A program made the position numbers and the translations under genes. This document shows positions 24,069 to 32,786 of a stretch of 64,000 bases of DNA, one piece after another. The stretch comes from Leifsonia xyli. Its GTDB lineage: Bacteria > Actinomycetota > Actinomycetes > Actinomycetales > Microbacteriaceae. The stretch's first letter is position 1. The number at the start of each line of letters is the position of its first letter. Location of the stretch: contig QFQR01000001.1 of the NCBI GenBank assembly GCA_003243275.1, forward strand, positions 434,001 through 498,000. The letters are read 5' to 3'. Below the pieces are notes generated by a model that made no database searches, was not told where the DNA came from, and saw only the letters and a program-made list of their open reading frames with translations.

Positions 24069-25394
24069 CTAGCCGAGAGTGACGGGGTTGACGATGTCTG
24101 CGTAGATGAGCAGCAGGCTCGAGAGGCCGAGCACCGCGACGATCGCGAGGGTGAGAGGCACGAGCTTGGCGATGTCGACCGGCCCGGGGTCGGGCTTGCC
24201 GCGCAGCTTCGCGATCCGGCGGCGGATCGTCTCCCAGATGGCTCCCGCGACGTGCCCGCCGTCGAGCGGGAGCAACGGGATGAGGTTGAAGACGAAGAGG
24301 GCGACGTTGAGCGCCGCGAGCATCTGCAGCAGCACCGCGGCCCGGTCGGCGACGGGGGCTGCGTCGAGGGCGGTGACCTCGCCCGCGAGACGTCCGACGC
24401 CGACGACGCTGATCGGGCCGTTGGGGTCGCGCTGCTCACCGCCGAACGCGGCCTGCGCGACCTGCACGAGGCGTTGCGGAAGTGTGACGATGATCTTGCC
24501 GACCGCGACCGAGTTGTCCCAGACCGCGGGCAGCACGGCGGTGATCGGCTGCTGCACCTTCTCGGTCGCGGGGCTGACGCCGATGAACCCGACCTTCTGG
24601 GTGACGGTCGTGCCGTTGTCGTCGACGACCGCGCGCCCGTTCTCGTCGGCCACCGGGCGCTCGGTGAGCAGCGGGGTCACCTCGAGGGTGAGCTCCGCGC
24701 CGTCGCGCTCCACGACGAACCGGAGGGGCGTTCCTGGGCTGTCGCGGATGGTCTGGCTGGCCTGGTCCCAGGTGGTGATCGCTGTGCCGTCGATCGAGAC
24801 GATCCGGTCGCCGGGGAGCAACCCGGCCGCCGCAGCGGGAGCCTCGGGATCGGATGCCGTGCACTCCGTCTGCGAGGCATCCGTCACCACGCACTGGCTG
24901 ACCGATCCGAGGGTCGTCGAGTACTGGGCGATGCCGAAACCGCACAGGACGATCGCGTAGAGGACGATCGCGATGAGCAGGTTCATGGTCGGCCCGCCGA
25001 GCATGATGATGATGCGCTTGTGGGTCGGCAGCTTGTAGAAGACGCGGTCCTCGTCGCCCTCCTCGATCGTCTCGGCCGAGGAGTCGCGCGCGTCCTGCAC
25101 GAGGGTGTCGAGGAAGCCGGTGCTCGCGGTGCGGGCACCGTCTCCGCCCTTGGCGGGTGGGTACATGCCCGACATGGAGATGTATCCGCCGAGCGGAATG
25201 AGTTTCACGCCGTACTCGGTCTCGCCCTTGCGGCGGGAGAACAGCGTCGGCCCGAAGCCGATCATGTACTGCCCGACCTTGACCCCGAAACGCTTGGCGG
25301 GGATCAGGTGGCCGAGCTCGTGCAGCCCGATCGAGAGCGCGAGCCCGACCGCCACGATGACGATGCCGAGCACGTAGAGCAGCACGGTTTCCAC
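24069..25394 (-). CDS. rseP: Site-2 protease RseP/Rip1-type (M50)
   Basis: Intramembrane zinc protease that cuts membrane-bound anti-sigma factors and other single-pass proteins. 441 residues. The catalytic HELGH is at residues 25-29 in the first helix. A PDZ domain lies near 190-280 (GLLPGDRIVSIDGTAITTWD). LLPLDGGHVAGA in the third helix region carries the metal-binding Asp. The last helix is at the C-terminus. It usually sits between dxr and ispG; here a DUF2330 gene separates it from dxr. The membrane protein at 15909 could be a substrate, which is speculation. Confidence 0.95.
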   Translation of the reverse strand: METVLLYVLGIVIVAVGLALSIGLHELGHLIPAKRFGVKVGQYMIGFGPTLFSRRKGETEYGVKLIPLGGYISMSGMYPPAKGGDGARTASTGFLDTLVQDARDSSAETIEEGDEDRVFYKLPTHKRIIIMLGGPTMNLLIAIVLYAIVLCGFGIAQYSTTLGSVSQCVVTDASQTECTASDPEAPAAAAGLLPGDRIVSIDGTAITTWDQASQTIRDSPGTPLRFVVERDGAELTLEVTPLLTERPVADENGRAVVDDNGTTVTQKVGFIGVSPATEKVQQPITAVLPAVWDNSVAVGKIIVTLPQRLVQVAQAAFGGEQRDPNGPISVVGVGRLAGEVTALDAAPVADRAAVLLQMLAALNVALFVFNLIPLLPLDGGHVAGAIWETIRRRIAKLRGKPDPGPVDIAKLVPLTLAIVAVLGLSSLLLIYADIVNPVTLG

Positions 25395-25448
25395 AGCGGA
25401 AGGCTAGGGCACCGCCGCTGTGAGTGCGCCGAGGCGCGGCACTGCGCG

Positions 25449-25487
25449 GGCTGGATGCCCCGGCTGGATGCCCCGGCTGGATGCGCG
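25449..25487. repeat. Three 13-bp tandem repeats between rseP and the DUF2330 gene
   Basis: GGCTGGATGCCCC at 25449-25461 and 25462-25474, then a third copy 25475-25487 that diverges at its end. It lies in the 98-bp gap upstream of rseP. On the minus strand each unit reads with GGCATCCAGCC, which has 3-base complementary ends. Confidence 0.9.
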
Positions 25488-25492
25488 GGGCG

Positions 25493-26527
25493 CTACCAGG
25501 CGCGGCGACGACGCCGCCGCTCCCGGACGCGGTGCACGATGCCGCCGACGATGACGATGAGCAGCATGATGCCGAACACGCCCGCGACGCCCGCGATGGC
25601 GAAGCCGAGCGGGATGCCGGCGATCTGCTGGTATTTGGTGCGCACCACGACGGGGGTGTAGTCGGCGCGCGTGCCCGTGGAGCTGAGCGTGAGGTCTCCG
25701 GTGATCTGCGTCGCCGGCTCGGGGAAGGAGGCCTCGATCACGGTGAGGTAGGAACCGAACGGCAGCAGGGCAGCCTCGGTGACGGGGCCCGCCCAGGCGA
25801 CCGTGCCTGCGACCGTGCCGTCCGGGAACGTGGCCTGCATCCCGGCGTCGCCGAAGAGCGAGAGCCGCACCGTCTGCGGGCTCTGCGCCGCCTGGGAGAG
25901 CAGCAGCGGGTAGACCGGTGTCGCCGTCGGGAACTCGATTCGCACCGGGTCGAGGGCGCCGTCGAGGGCCTTCTCGGTGGTCAGCTTGAAGGCGGCGAAC
26001 GACCAGCCACGCGCGATGTAGTCGGCGAACAGCGCCTGAACGGCGGGGTCGACGCCGTATCCGTTCTCGGTGAGCCAGGCCTGCAGGCCCGCGGCGTCGG
26101 ATGCGGCGAGCGTGACGGCGGTGATCGGACCGAGGTCCACCTCGCTCAGCACCTCCGGCTCGGCACCCGCCGTCGCGTCGCCCCCGCCCCACCAGTTCTC
26201 GACCGTCTCGACGATCGGGGCGGTTTGGCGCTCGAGCGCGGTGAAGACCGTCGGGTCGCCCGCACGGACGGTGGCGGGGGTCGGGGTCGGCACGATGAGG
26301 CCGGTGTCGGGGCCGTCGGCGAGCATGTCGAGCACCAGCTCGATGCGTTCGGTGGTGCCGTCGTAGCTGACCAGAGCGTGCTCTTGGCCGACCGAGACGG
26401 CCGTGCCGGCGGGCGGCGCGGGCGCGCCGCAGGCGCAGGCGGCTGCGGGCTGGGCGATGCCGAGCGCGGTGAGGGTGGCGGCGAGCATGGCGGTCGCGAG
26501 GGTTCCCGCGAGCGCGCGCCTCGTCAT
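25493..26527 (-). CDS. DUF2330-family exported membrane-anchored protein
   Basis: 344 residues. Signal sequence MTRRALAGTLATAMLAATL, then AQPAAACACGAPAPPAGTAV, where paired cysteines follow cleavage. A long extracytoplasmic domain includes ERIELVLDMLADGPDTGLIV and NWWGGGDAT. A C-terminal membrane helix (about 310-332) precedes an Arg-rich cytoplasmic tail. This is the DUF2330 layout: secreted domain plus tail anchor, function unknown. The ATG at 26527 overlaps the dxr stop by four bases, so it is coupled to dxr. Its insertion between dxr and rseP breaks a very conserved pair. Confidence 0.85.
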   Translation of the reverse strand: MTRRALAGTLATAMLAATLTALGIAQPAAACACGAPAPPAGTAVSVGQEHALVSYDGTTERIELVLDMLADGPDTGLIVPTPTPATVRAGDPTVFTALERQTAPIVETVENWWGGGDATAGAEPEVLSEVDLGPITAVTLAASDAAGLQAWLTENGYGVDPAVQALFADYIARGWSFAAFKLTTEKALDGALDPVRIEFPTATPVYPLLLSQAAQSPQTVRLSLFGDAGMQATFPDGTVAGTVAWAGPVTEAALLPFGSYLTVIEASFPEPATQITGDLTLSSTGTRADYTPVVVRTKYQQIAGIPLGFAIAGVAGVFGIMLLIVIVGGIVHRVRERRRRRRAW

Positions 26528-27618
26528 CCGTTCACCCCTCCCGCGAGCAGCCGATCGGCTTCGTCGCGTGCCCACTCCTCGGCCGCGAGCACCCCCTCGA
26601 GGCTCGCATCCCCTGGCTCGTGCGCCTCGACGACCCGCCGGATGGTCTCGACGATGCCGAGGAACGGCACCCGACGCGCGTGGAAGGCGTCGACTGCCTG
26701 CTCGTTGGCGGCGTTGTAGACGGCGGGGTAGGTGCCGCCGAGCGCTCCGACGTGCCTGGCGAGCGCGACCGCGGGGAAGGTGTCGTCGTCGAGCGGTTCG
26801 AAGCTCCACTGCTGCGCGGTCGTCCAGTCCAGCGGCGTGCCGACGCCGGGAACCCGGTGCGGCCAGTCGAGGGCGAGCGAGATCGGCAGCCGCATGTCGG
26901 GCGGCGAGGCCTGCGCGATCGTCGAGCCGTCGACGAACTCGACCATCGAGTGCACGATCGACTGCGGGTGCACGACGACGTCGATGCGGTCGTAGGGGAT
27001 GCCGAAGAGCAGGTGCGCCTCGATCACCTCGAGGCCCTTGTTGACGAGGGTCGCGGAGTTGGTGGTGATGACGCGGCCCATGTCCCAGGTGGGGTGGGCG
27101 AGCGCATCCTCGGGGCGCACCTCGGCGAGCTCGGCGCGGCTGCGCCCGCGGAAGGGGCCGCCGGATGCCGTCACGACGAGCCGGCGCACCTCGCCGTGCT
27201 CCCCCGCACGCAGCGCCTGCGCGAGCGCGGAGTGCTCCGAGTCGACCGGCACGAGCTGACCGGGGGCCGCCGCCGCGAGCACGAGCTCGCCGCCCACGAT
27301 GAGGCTCTCCTTGTTGGCGAGGGCGAGCGTGGCACCCGTCTCGAGCGCCGCGAGGGTGGCGGCGAGGCCGACGGAGCCGGTGATGCCGTTGACGACCACG
27401 TCGGCGGGGGTGTCGCGCACGAGTGCGACCGCCTCGTCGATGCCGAGTGCGGTGCGCTCGACGCCCGCCTGCCCCGCCTGGCGCGCGAGCGCATCCGCGT
27501 TGCGTCCGGCGGCGAGCCCGACGAGCTCGAAACGGTCGCGGTTCGCGGCGATCACCTCGAGCGCCTGCACGCCGATCGATCCGGTGGACCCCAGGACGAC
27601 GACGCGACGGCGGCTCAT
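26524..27618 (-). CDS. dxr: 1-deoxy-D-xylulose 5-phosphate reductoisomerase
   Basis: First committed step of the MEP pathway: DXP to MEP with NADPH. 364 residues. The NADPH loop VVLGSTGSIGVQALEV starts at residue 6. LANKESLIVGG and DSEHSALAQAL carry the metal- and substrate-binding residues. The HPTWDMGRVITTNSATLVNK region and NAANEQAV near the C-terminus are family hallmarks. ATG at 27618 with TAGGCT six bases upstream on the minus strand. It heads the dxr / DUF2330 / rseP string. Confidence 0.97.
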   Translation of the reverse strand: MSRRRVVVLGSTGSIGVQALEVIAANRDRFELVGLAAGRNADALARQAGQAGVERTALGIDEAVALVRDTPADVVVNGITGSVGLAATLAALETGATLALANKESLIVGGELVLAAAAPGQLVPVDSEHSALAQALRAGEHGEVRRLVVTASGGPFRGRSRAELAEVRPEDALAHPTWDMGRVITTNSATLVNKGLEVIEAHLLFGIPYDRIDVVVHPQSIVHSMVEFVDGSTIAQASPPDMRLPISLALDWPHRVPGVGTPLDWTTAQQWSFEPLDDDTFPAVALARHVGALGGTYPAVYNAANEQAVDAFHARRVPFLGIVETIRRVVEAHEPGDASLEGVLAAEEWARDEADRLLAGGVNG

Positions 27619-27630
27619 GTGCCGAGCCTA
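27616..27630 (-). promoter_or_regulatory. -10 element and leaderless start of dxr
   Basis: Minus strand: TAGGCT (27630-27625), CGGCAC, ATG (27618-27616). The element overlaps the 3' end of the upstream sugar kinase gene at 27628. Confidence 0.6.
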
Positions 27631-28629
27631 TCCGCGCGACTCGACGCCCTCCGAGGATTCGAGCTGTCGGCGGGCGCGTTCGAGCGCGTCGGGGGCGGCG
27701 CCCGCGGCCGCGAGGGCGAGCAGCGCTGCGCCGAGCACGGGTGCCGCATCGACGATGCGGAGCGTGGCGCGAGGCGCGAGGCGCGCGAGGCCGCCGAGGA
27801 TCCGATCCACGAACAGCCGGTCGCGGGCGCGCGCGACACCCCCACCGATCACCACCGGAACCGGGCTGTCGAGCAGGCCGAGTCGGGTCAGGCACGCACG
27901 TGCGTAGGCGAGCACCTCATCCGCCTGGCGATCCACCACCGCCGCGGCCACCGCATCCCCGCTGGCCGCAGCCTGGAAGACGAGCGGCGCGAGGCCCGAG
28001 AGCATCGTGTACGGGCGGCGCTCGAAATGAAGGTCCTCGATGAGCTCGTCGAGGCTCGTGAGCCCGAGCGCGTCGAGAAGCAAGGGCTGCAGAAGCGTCT
28101 GCGGCCCCCGTCCGTCTGCGGCGCGCGCGGCATGCCACAGCACCTCGCCGCCGAGGCTCGATCCGCCGCCCCAGTCGCCCGAGATCCCGCCGAGCGCCGG
28201 GAACCGCACCTGCGCACCGTCGCGGCGCACCCCGATCGCGTTCATGCCGGTGCCGCAGACGATCGCGACGGCATCCGGCTCGTCGGCGCCCGCCCGCAGC
28301 AGGGCGTGCAGGTCGTTCTCGAGGACGATCCCGTCGACCGCCCACGGATACCCCTGGATCGCGGCGCGATAGGCCGCGAGCTCCGCAGGCAGGTCGAGCC
28401 CGGAGAGGTAGAGGCTCACCTGCGCGAGCTGGGCCACAGGGTGAGCGGCGAGCGCCTCGGTGATCGCCGCGTCGACCGTGCGCACCGAGCTCTCGAGGCC
28501 GTCGATCTGCGGGCTCGACCCCGCGCCCCTCCCCCGCGCGAGCAGCCGGCCGTCGAGGTCGAGCAGCACCGCATCCGTCTTCGAGCCGCCGCCGTCGACC
28601 GCGACGACGAGGCCGCCCGCGGAGGTCAC
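27628..28629 (-). CDS. BadF/BcrA-type ATPase, probable sugar (N-acetylglucosamine-like) kinase
   Basis: About 333 residues. ASKHA-fold ATPase: VVAVDGGGSKTDAVLLDLDG (phosphate 1), IVCGTGMNAIG (phosphate 2 / GTG loop), GISGDWGGGSSLGGEVLWHA, and IGGGVARARDRL (adenosine motif). The GDWGSGxxLG signature is typical of the eukaryotic-GlcNAc-kinase-like BadF branch. The GTG at 28629 gives a GTGA overlap with the glycosidase stop; an in-frame GTG at 28635 adds two residues. Its position after a GH4 glycosidase suggests it phosphorylates an imported sugar. Confidence 0.85.
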   Translation of the reverse strand: MTSAGGLVVAVDGGGSKTDAVLLDLDGRLLARGRGAGSSPQIDGLESSVRTVDAAITEALAAHPVAQLAQVSLYLSGLDLPAELAAYRAAIQGYPWAVDGIVLENDLHALLRAGADEPDAVAIVCGTGMNAIGVRRDGAQVRFPALGGISGDWGGGSSLGGEVLWHAARAADGRGPQTLLQPLLLDALGLTSLDELIEDLHFERRPYTMLSGLAPLVFQAAASGDAVAAAVVDRQADEVLAYARACLTRLGLLDSPVPVVIGGGVARARDRLFVDRILGGLARLAPRATLRIVDAAPVLGAALLALAAAGAAPDALERARRQLESSEGVESRG

Positions 28630-29882
28630 GCCCACTCCAGGAAGCGCGCGTTCCGGGCGAGCAGCAGCTCGGTGAGCTTCTCCGCGCGCTCGTGCTGCAG
28701 CACGAGCGGATGCGCGCGCATCGCCCGCAGCACCCGTTCGGCGCCGCCGTGCACGGCCGCATCGAGCGCGAGACGCTCGTATCCGGCGACCGCCGCGACG
28801 AGCCCCCGGATGTCGTCGGGGAGCGGCGCGACCGGCTCGGCGACGAAGCGGCCGCCGCGGTAGTGCGCGGGCACCTCGATCACGTGGTCGTCTGGCAGGA
28901 AGTCGAGCACTCCGTCGTTGCGCAGGTTGACGACACGCGGCACCGCGTCGCCCCCGAGGATCGCGACGAGCAGCTCGATCGCGGCCTCCGAGTAGAACGC
29001 TCCGCCGCGACGCTCCAGGATCTCGGGCTTCGTGTCGACGGTCTCGTCGGCGTAGATCCGCAGCAGCTCCTGCTCGATGGCGCGCACCTGGTGGGCGCGC
29101 GATTCCTCGTGCAACTGCTCACGCAGCACCTCGTCGTGGGCGTAGTAGTAGCGCAGGTAGTACGACGGCACGGCCTCGAGCTGGGTGAGCAGGGCAGGCG
29201 GCAGCTCGACCTCCTCGGCGAGCTCGCCGAGGCGCGTCTCGAGCAGCCCGGGCAGCACGTCGACGCCGTCGACGGTGATCCCGCGCTCCCAGCTCAGGTG
29301 GTTGAGGCCGACGTGGCCCAACTGCACCTCGTCGGGCTGCACGCCGAGGGTCGCGGCGAAGCGGCGCTGGAACCCGATCGCCACGTTGCAGAGCCCGACG
29401 GCGCGATGGCCCTCCTGCAGCAGGGCGCGCGTGACGATCCCGACCGGATTCGCGAAGTCGACGATCCAGGCGCCCGGCTTCGCGTGCCGCCGCACGACCT
29501 CGGCGATCCGCAGCACGACCGGCACGGTGCGCAGCGCCTTGGCGAATCCGCCCGGCCCGGTGGTCTCCTGGCCGATGCAGTCGACCTCGTGCGGCCAGGT
29601 CTCGTCTGCGTGCCGCGCATCCTGGCCGCCGATGCGCAACTGGATGAGCACGAAGTCGGCGTCCGACACCCCCGCCACGAGGTCGGTCGTCGCGAGGAGA
29701 CGCCCGGGATGCCCGGCCCGGGCCAGCATCCGCCGCGAGATGCCCGCGACGAGCGCGAGGCGCTGCTCGTCGACGTCGACGAGCACGATCTCGTCGAGGG
29801 GCAGCCGCTCGCGCAGGCGGGCGAAGCCGTCGATGAGCTCCGGGGTGTAGGTCGAGCCGCCGCCGACGATGGCGAGCTTCAT
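28626..29882 (-). CDS. Glycoside hydrolase family 4 (6-phospho-beta-glucosidase type)
   Basis: NAD- and metal-dependent glycosidase acting on phosphorylated or unphosphorylated disaccharides in the cytoplasm. 418 residues. The Rossmann start MKLAIVGGGSTYTPELIDGF binds NAD. FVLIQLRIGGQDAR and IGQETTGPGG follow. Cys165 in GLCNVAIG and His195 in GLNHLSW are the metal ligands of the family. The C-terminal third contains VPHYRG-like VPAHYRGGRFVAEP. The CN(V/I)P and GLNH motifs fit the beta-glucosidase-like branch rather than the alpha-galactosidase branch. It sits between the ROK repressor and the BadF kinase in one operon. Confidence 0.92.
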   Translation of the reverse strand: MKLAIVGGGSTYTPELIDGFARLRERLPLDEIVLVDVDEQRLALVAGISRRMLARAGHPGRLLATTDLVAGVSDADFVLIQLRIGGQDARHADETWPHEVDCIGQETTGPGGFAKALRTVPVVLRIAEVVRRHAKPGAWIVDFANPVGIVTRALLQEGHRAVGLCNVAIGFQRRFAATLGVQPDEVQLGHVGLNHLSWERGITVDGVDVLPGLLETRLGELAEEVELPPALLTQLEAVPSYYLRYYYAHDEVLREQLHEESRAHQVRAIEQELLRIYADETVDTKPEILERRGGAFYSEAAIELLVAILGGDAVPRVVNLRNDGVLDFLPDDHVIEVPAHYRGGRFVAEPVAPLPDDIRGLVAAVAGYERLALDAAVHGGAERVLRAMRAHPLVLQHERAEKLTELLLARNARFLEWA

Positions 29883-29911
29883 GGTGCGGGTTCCTGTCTG
29901 GTCGAGGGTGG

Positions 29912-31048
29912 TCAGCCCGAGACGATCCGGGCTTCGAGGCTGTCGCGGATGCGGCCGACGAGCAGTTGGCGGGCGCCGAGCAGCACCGCGGATGCGCCGG
30001 TGCTGCTCGCGCGCACCTCGAGCACCGGATGCGCCTCCCGCGAGATGCGGGCGTCGACCCGTTCCGCGAGCGGCGCGCCGCCCGCGACGCCGGTCGGCCC
30101 GCCGAGCACGACCATCGCGGGATCGAGCACGGCCAGCACGGGATCGAGTGCGAGCGCAATGCGATCGGCGACGGTCGCGAGCGCGACCGTGTCGTCGGCG
30201 AGGCGCGCGAGCGCATCCTCGTAGCCGAGCGCCCCGCAGGGGGCGAGCAGTTCGGCGACCGCCGCCCCACCCAGCAGATCGGTCGCATCGACCGCGCCCG
30301 CGGCGCCCGGGAGCGCGAGGTAGCCGACCTCGCCCGCGCTGCCCGACACCCCCCGCAGGATGACGCCGCCGAGGTCGACGCCCGCGCCGATGCCGTCGCC
30401 CAGCCAGAGCAGCACGAAGCTCGCCGCCTCCCGTGCCACCCCGCTCGCGCGCTCCGCCATCGCCGCGAGGTTCACATCGTTCTCGATGGTGACCGCGACG
30501 CCGAGCTCGGCCTCGATGCGCGCCGCGGCACCCGTCTCGGGCCAGCCGGGCAGGGTGTTGGTGAGTGAGAGCGTGTCGCGCTCCTGCCAGACGGCCGCCT
30601 GCACCCCGATCGCGACGTGGGCCACTGCGCGCTCCTCGGCCTCGACGGCCGCGCACGCCGCACCGATCGCCCGCGCGATGTCCGCCTCGGGGCTGCGACC
30701 GCCCGCGAGCGCCACCTCGACGATCGGATGCTCGGCACCGGTCGCGTCGACGAGCGTGCACCGCAGGGCGTCCGCGAGCATGCTCACCGCGACCCCCGCT
30801 CCCCGATCGGTGCGCACTCCGTAGCTGACCGCAGCAGGCCCCCGACTGCCCGAGGCCTCCCCGACGGGATGCACGAGCTCGGCCCGCTCCAGCCGGACGA
30901 GCATCTGGCCGGCGGTCGGCTTGGACATGCCCGACAGCTCGCCGAGCTGGGCGCGGGTCAGCGGGCCGTGCTCGAGCAGCAGGCGGAACGCCGTGCGATC
31001 GTTGTGGGCGCGCAACCAGGCGGAGGTTCCTGGGTCGATCTGGGTCAT
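29912..31048 (-). CDS. ROK-family transcriptional repressor
   Basis: 378 residues. N-terminal winged helix (about 18-70: FRLLLEHGPLTRAQLGELSG, then MSKPTAGQMLVRLERAELV), followed by a sugar-kinase-like ROK domain with IENDVNLAAMAER and LLWLGDGIGAGVDLGGVILRG. The usual zinc-binding Cys cluster of ROK kinases (CxCGxxGC) is degenerate: I see only a single Cys in LLAPCGALGYED. That fits a sugar-sensing repressor more than a kinase. The ATG at 31048 overlaps the stop of the upstream ATPase gene. Being inside the transporter operon, it probably autoregulates it. Confidence 0.9.
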   Translation of the reverse strand: MTQIDPGTSAWLRAHNDRTAFRLLLEHGPLTRAQLGELSGMSKPTAGQMLVRLERAELVHPVGEASGSRGPAAVSYGVRTDRGAGVAVSMLADALRCTLVDATGAEHPIVEVALAGGRSPEADIARAIGAACAAVEAEERAVAHVAIGVQAAVWQERDTLSLTNTLPGWPETGAAARIEAELGVAVTIENDVNLAAMAERASGVAREAASFVLLWLGDGIGAGVDLGGVILRGVSGSAGEVGYLALPGAAGAVDATDLLGGAAVAELLAPCGALGYEDALARLADDTVALATVADRIALALDPVLAVLDPAMVVLGGPTGVAGGAPLAERVDARISREAHPVLEVRASSTGASAVLLGARQLLVGRIRDSLEARIVSG

Positions 31049-31932
31049 GATCGTCTCTTCTCGCGAGCGTCGGGGGCGGTGGCGCCTGCCGCCTCCCTGA
31101 CCTCCTCGCGCAGTTGCCCGAGCCGATCCGGGTCGGCGGCCGCATCCAGCAGCGTGCGCGTGTAGGCGTGCTGAGGGTCGAGGATGACCGTGTCGGCGTC
31201 GCCGCGCTCCACGATCTCCCCGCGGTACATCACGAGGATCTCATCCGAGAAGTGCCGGGCGGTCGCGAGGTCGTGGGTGATGTAGAGCACCCCGAGGCCC
31301 TCGCTGCGCTGCAGCTCGGCGAGCAGGTTCAGCACGCCGAGCCGGATCGACACGTCGAGCATCGACACCGGCTCGTCCGCGACGATGTAGGTGGCACCTG
31401 GCGCGAGTGCGCGAGCGATCGCCACCCGCTGCCGCTGGCCGCCCGAGAGCTCGTGCGGCCGGCGGTCGGCGTAGCGCGACGAGGGGGTCAGCTGCACGCG
31501 TTCGAGCAGCTCATGCGCGCGCTCCCGCACCTCGGCGGTCGACATCCGGGGGTGGTGGATGCGCAGCGGCCGCTCGATGTGATGCAGGATCGTGTGGAAC
31601 GGGTTGAGGGATGCGAACGGATCCTGGAACACCATCTGCACGCGCGAGCGGTAGCGTTCGAGCGCCGCGCCACGACTCGGCGCGGGCGTGCCGTCGAGGA
31701 ACACGCCGCCCGAGCTCGTCGTCTCAAGCCGCGCCAGGATCCGCGCCACGGTCGACTTCCCCGATCCGCTCTCGCCGACGAGCGCGATCGTGCGCCCCGG
31801 CCGGATCGTGAACGACACGTCCGCGACGGCGTGCAGCGTCGTGCGCCGCAGTCCGTTGCGGATGCGGTAGTCGCGCACCAGGTTCCGCGCCTCGAGGCAC
31901 GGCTCGCCGACCGTCTGCTGCTGGCTGGTCAC
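31045..31932 (-). CDS. Peptide/oligosaccharide ABC transporter ATPase (DppF-like)
   Basis: 295 residues. Walker A ALVGESGSGKSTVARIL, Q-loop MVFQDPFASLNP, signature LSGGQRQRVAIARAL, Walker B YIVADEPVSMLD, H-loop YITHDLATA. The C-terminal oligopeptide-transporter extension is present (HAYTRTLLDAAADPD). It energises uptake together with the ATPase coded next to it. GTG at 31932 in a GTGA overlap with that gene. The neighbouring glycosidase and sugar kinase point to an oligosaccharide substrate; peptide-type ABC systems for cellobiose- and chitobiose-like sugars are known. Confidence 0.93.
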   Translation of the reverse strand: MTSQQQTVGEPCLEARNLVRDYRIRNGLRRTTLHAVADVSFTIRPGRTIALVGESGSGKSTVARILARLETTSSGGVFLDGTPAPSRGAALERYRSRVQMVFQDPFASLNPFHTILHHIERPLRIHHPRMSTAEVRERAHELLERVQLTPSSRYADRRPHELSGGQRQRVAIARALAPGATYIVADEPVSMLDVSIRLGVLNLLAELQRSEGLGVLYITHDLATARHFSDEILVMYRGEIVERGDADTVILDPQHAYTRTLLDAAADPDRLGQLREEVREAAGATAPDAREKRRS

Positions 31933-32786
31933 GCGCTCACCCCGTCCGTGTCGTCGCGGCGACGCACGAAGCCGCCCCGGTCGCCGCGCAGGCTGGGGAA
32001 GCTCGACAGCAGGCGCTTCGTGTAGTCGTGCTCGGGCGCGCGGTAGATGCGCTCGGCATCGCCGAGCTCCACGATGCGGCCCTCGAGCATCACCGCGATG
32101 CGATCGCTGATCTCGATGAGCAGCGGCAGGTCGTGGGTGATGAAGATCACCGCGAAGCCGAGCCGCTCGCGCAGCCGCATGATCTCGCGGATGATGCCCC
32201 GCTGCACGACAACGTCGAGCGCCGTCGTCGGTTCGTCCATGATCATCACCTGCGGGTCGAGCGCGAGCGCCATCGCGATCATCACCCGCTGCCGCATCCC
32301 GCCCGAGAGCTCGTGCGGGAACGCCGTGAGCCGCGACGGGCCGACCCCGACGAGCCCGAGCAGCTCGCCCGCGCGCCGCAGGCGCTCGGCGCGGCGCATC
32401 CCCGGACGATGCGTGGTGAACACGTCGTCGAGTTGCGCCCGCACGCTCATCACCGGGTTGAGGGAGTTCATCGAGCCCTGGAAGACCATCGAGACCTTGT
32501 CCCAGCGGTAGCGGCGCAGCGACTCGCCGGCGAGGGCGACGACGTCGATGTCGGTGCCTGCCGAGTCGTGGAACACGATCTCGCCTGAGGTCTGCAGCGC
32601 AGGCGCCTTGAGCAGCCGGTTGAGGCCGTAGGCGAGCGTCGTCTTCCCGCATCCGGACTCCCCCGCGAGCCCCAGGATCTCTCCGCGGTGCAGGGTGAGC
32701 GACACCTCCTGCACCGCTTTCACCGGCGGATCGACCTGATACTCGATCGAGACGCCGCGGGCCGTCAGCACGGGATCGCCGCTCAT
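31929..32786 (-). CDS. Peptide/oligosaccharide ABC transporter ATPase (DppD-like)
   Basis: 285 residues. Walker A GLAGESGCGKTTLAYGLNR, Q-loop MVFQGSMNSLNPVMSV, signature LSGGMRQRVMIAMALAL, Walker B VMIMDEPTTALD, H-loop FITHDLPLL. The oligopeptide C-terminal segment is AEHDYTKRLL-like (RAPEHDYTKRLLSSFPSLRG). The ATG at 32786 overlaps the permease stop (ATGA) and the gene ends in a GTGA overlap with the DppF-like gene, so all three are coupled. Confidence 0.93.
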   Translation of the reverse strand: MSGDPVLTARGVSIEYQVDPPVKAVQEVSLTLHRGEILGLAGESGCGKTTLAYGLNRLLKAPALQTSGEIVFHDSAGTDIDVVALAGESLRRYRWDKVSMVFQGSMNSLNPVMSVRAQLDDVFTTHRPGMRRAERLRRAGELLGLVGVGPSRLTAFPHELSGGMRQRVMIAMALALDPQVMIMDEPTTALDVVVQRGIIREIMRLRERLGFAVIFITHDLPLLIEISDRIAVMLEGRIVELGDAERIYRAPEHDYTKRLLSSFPSLRGDRGGFVRRRDDTDGVSA

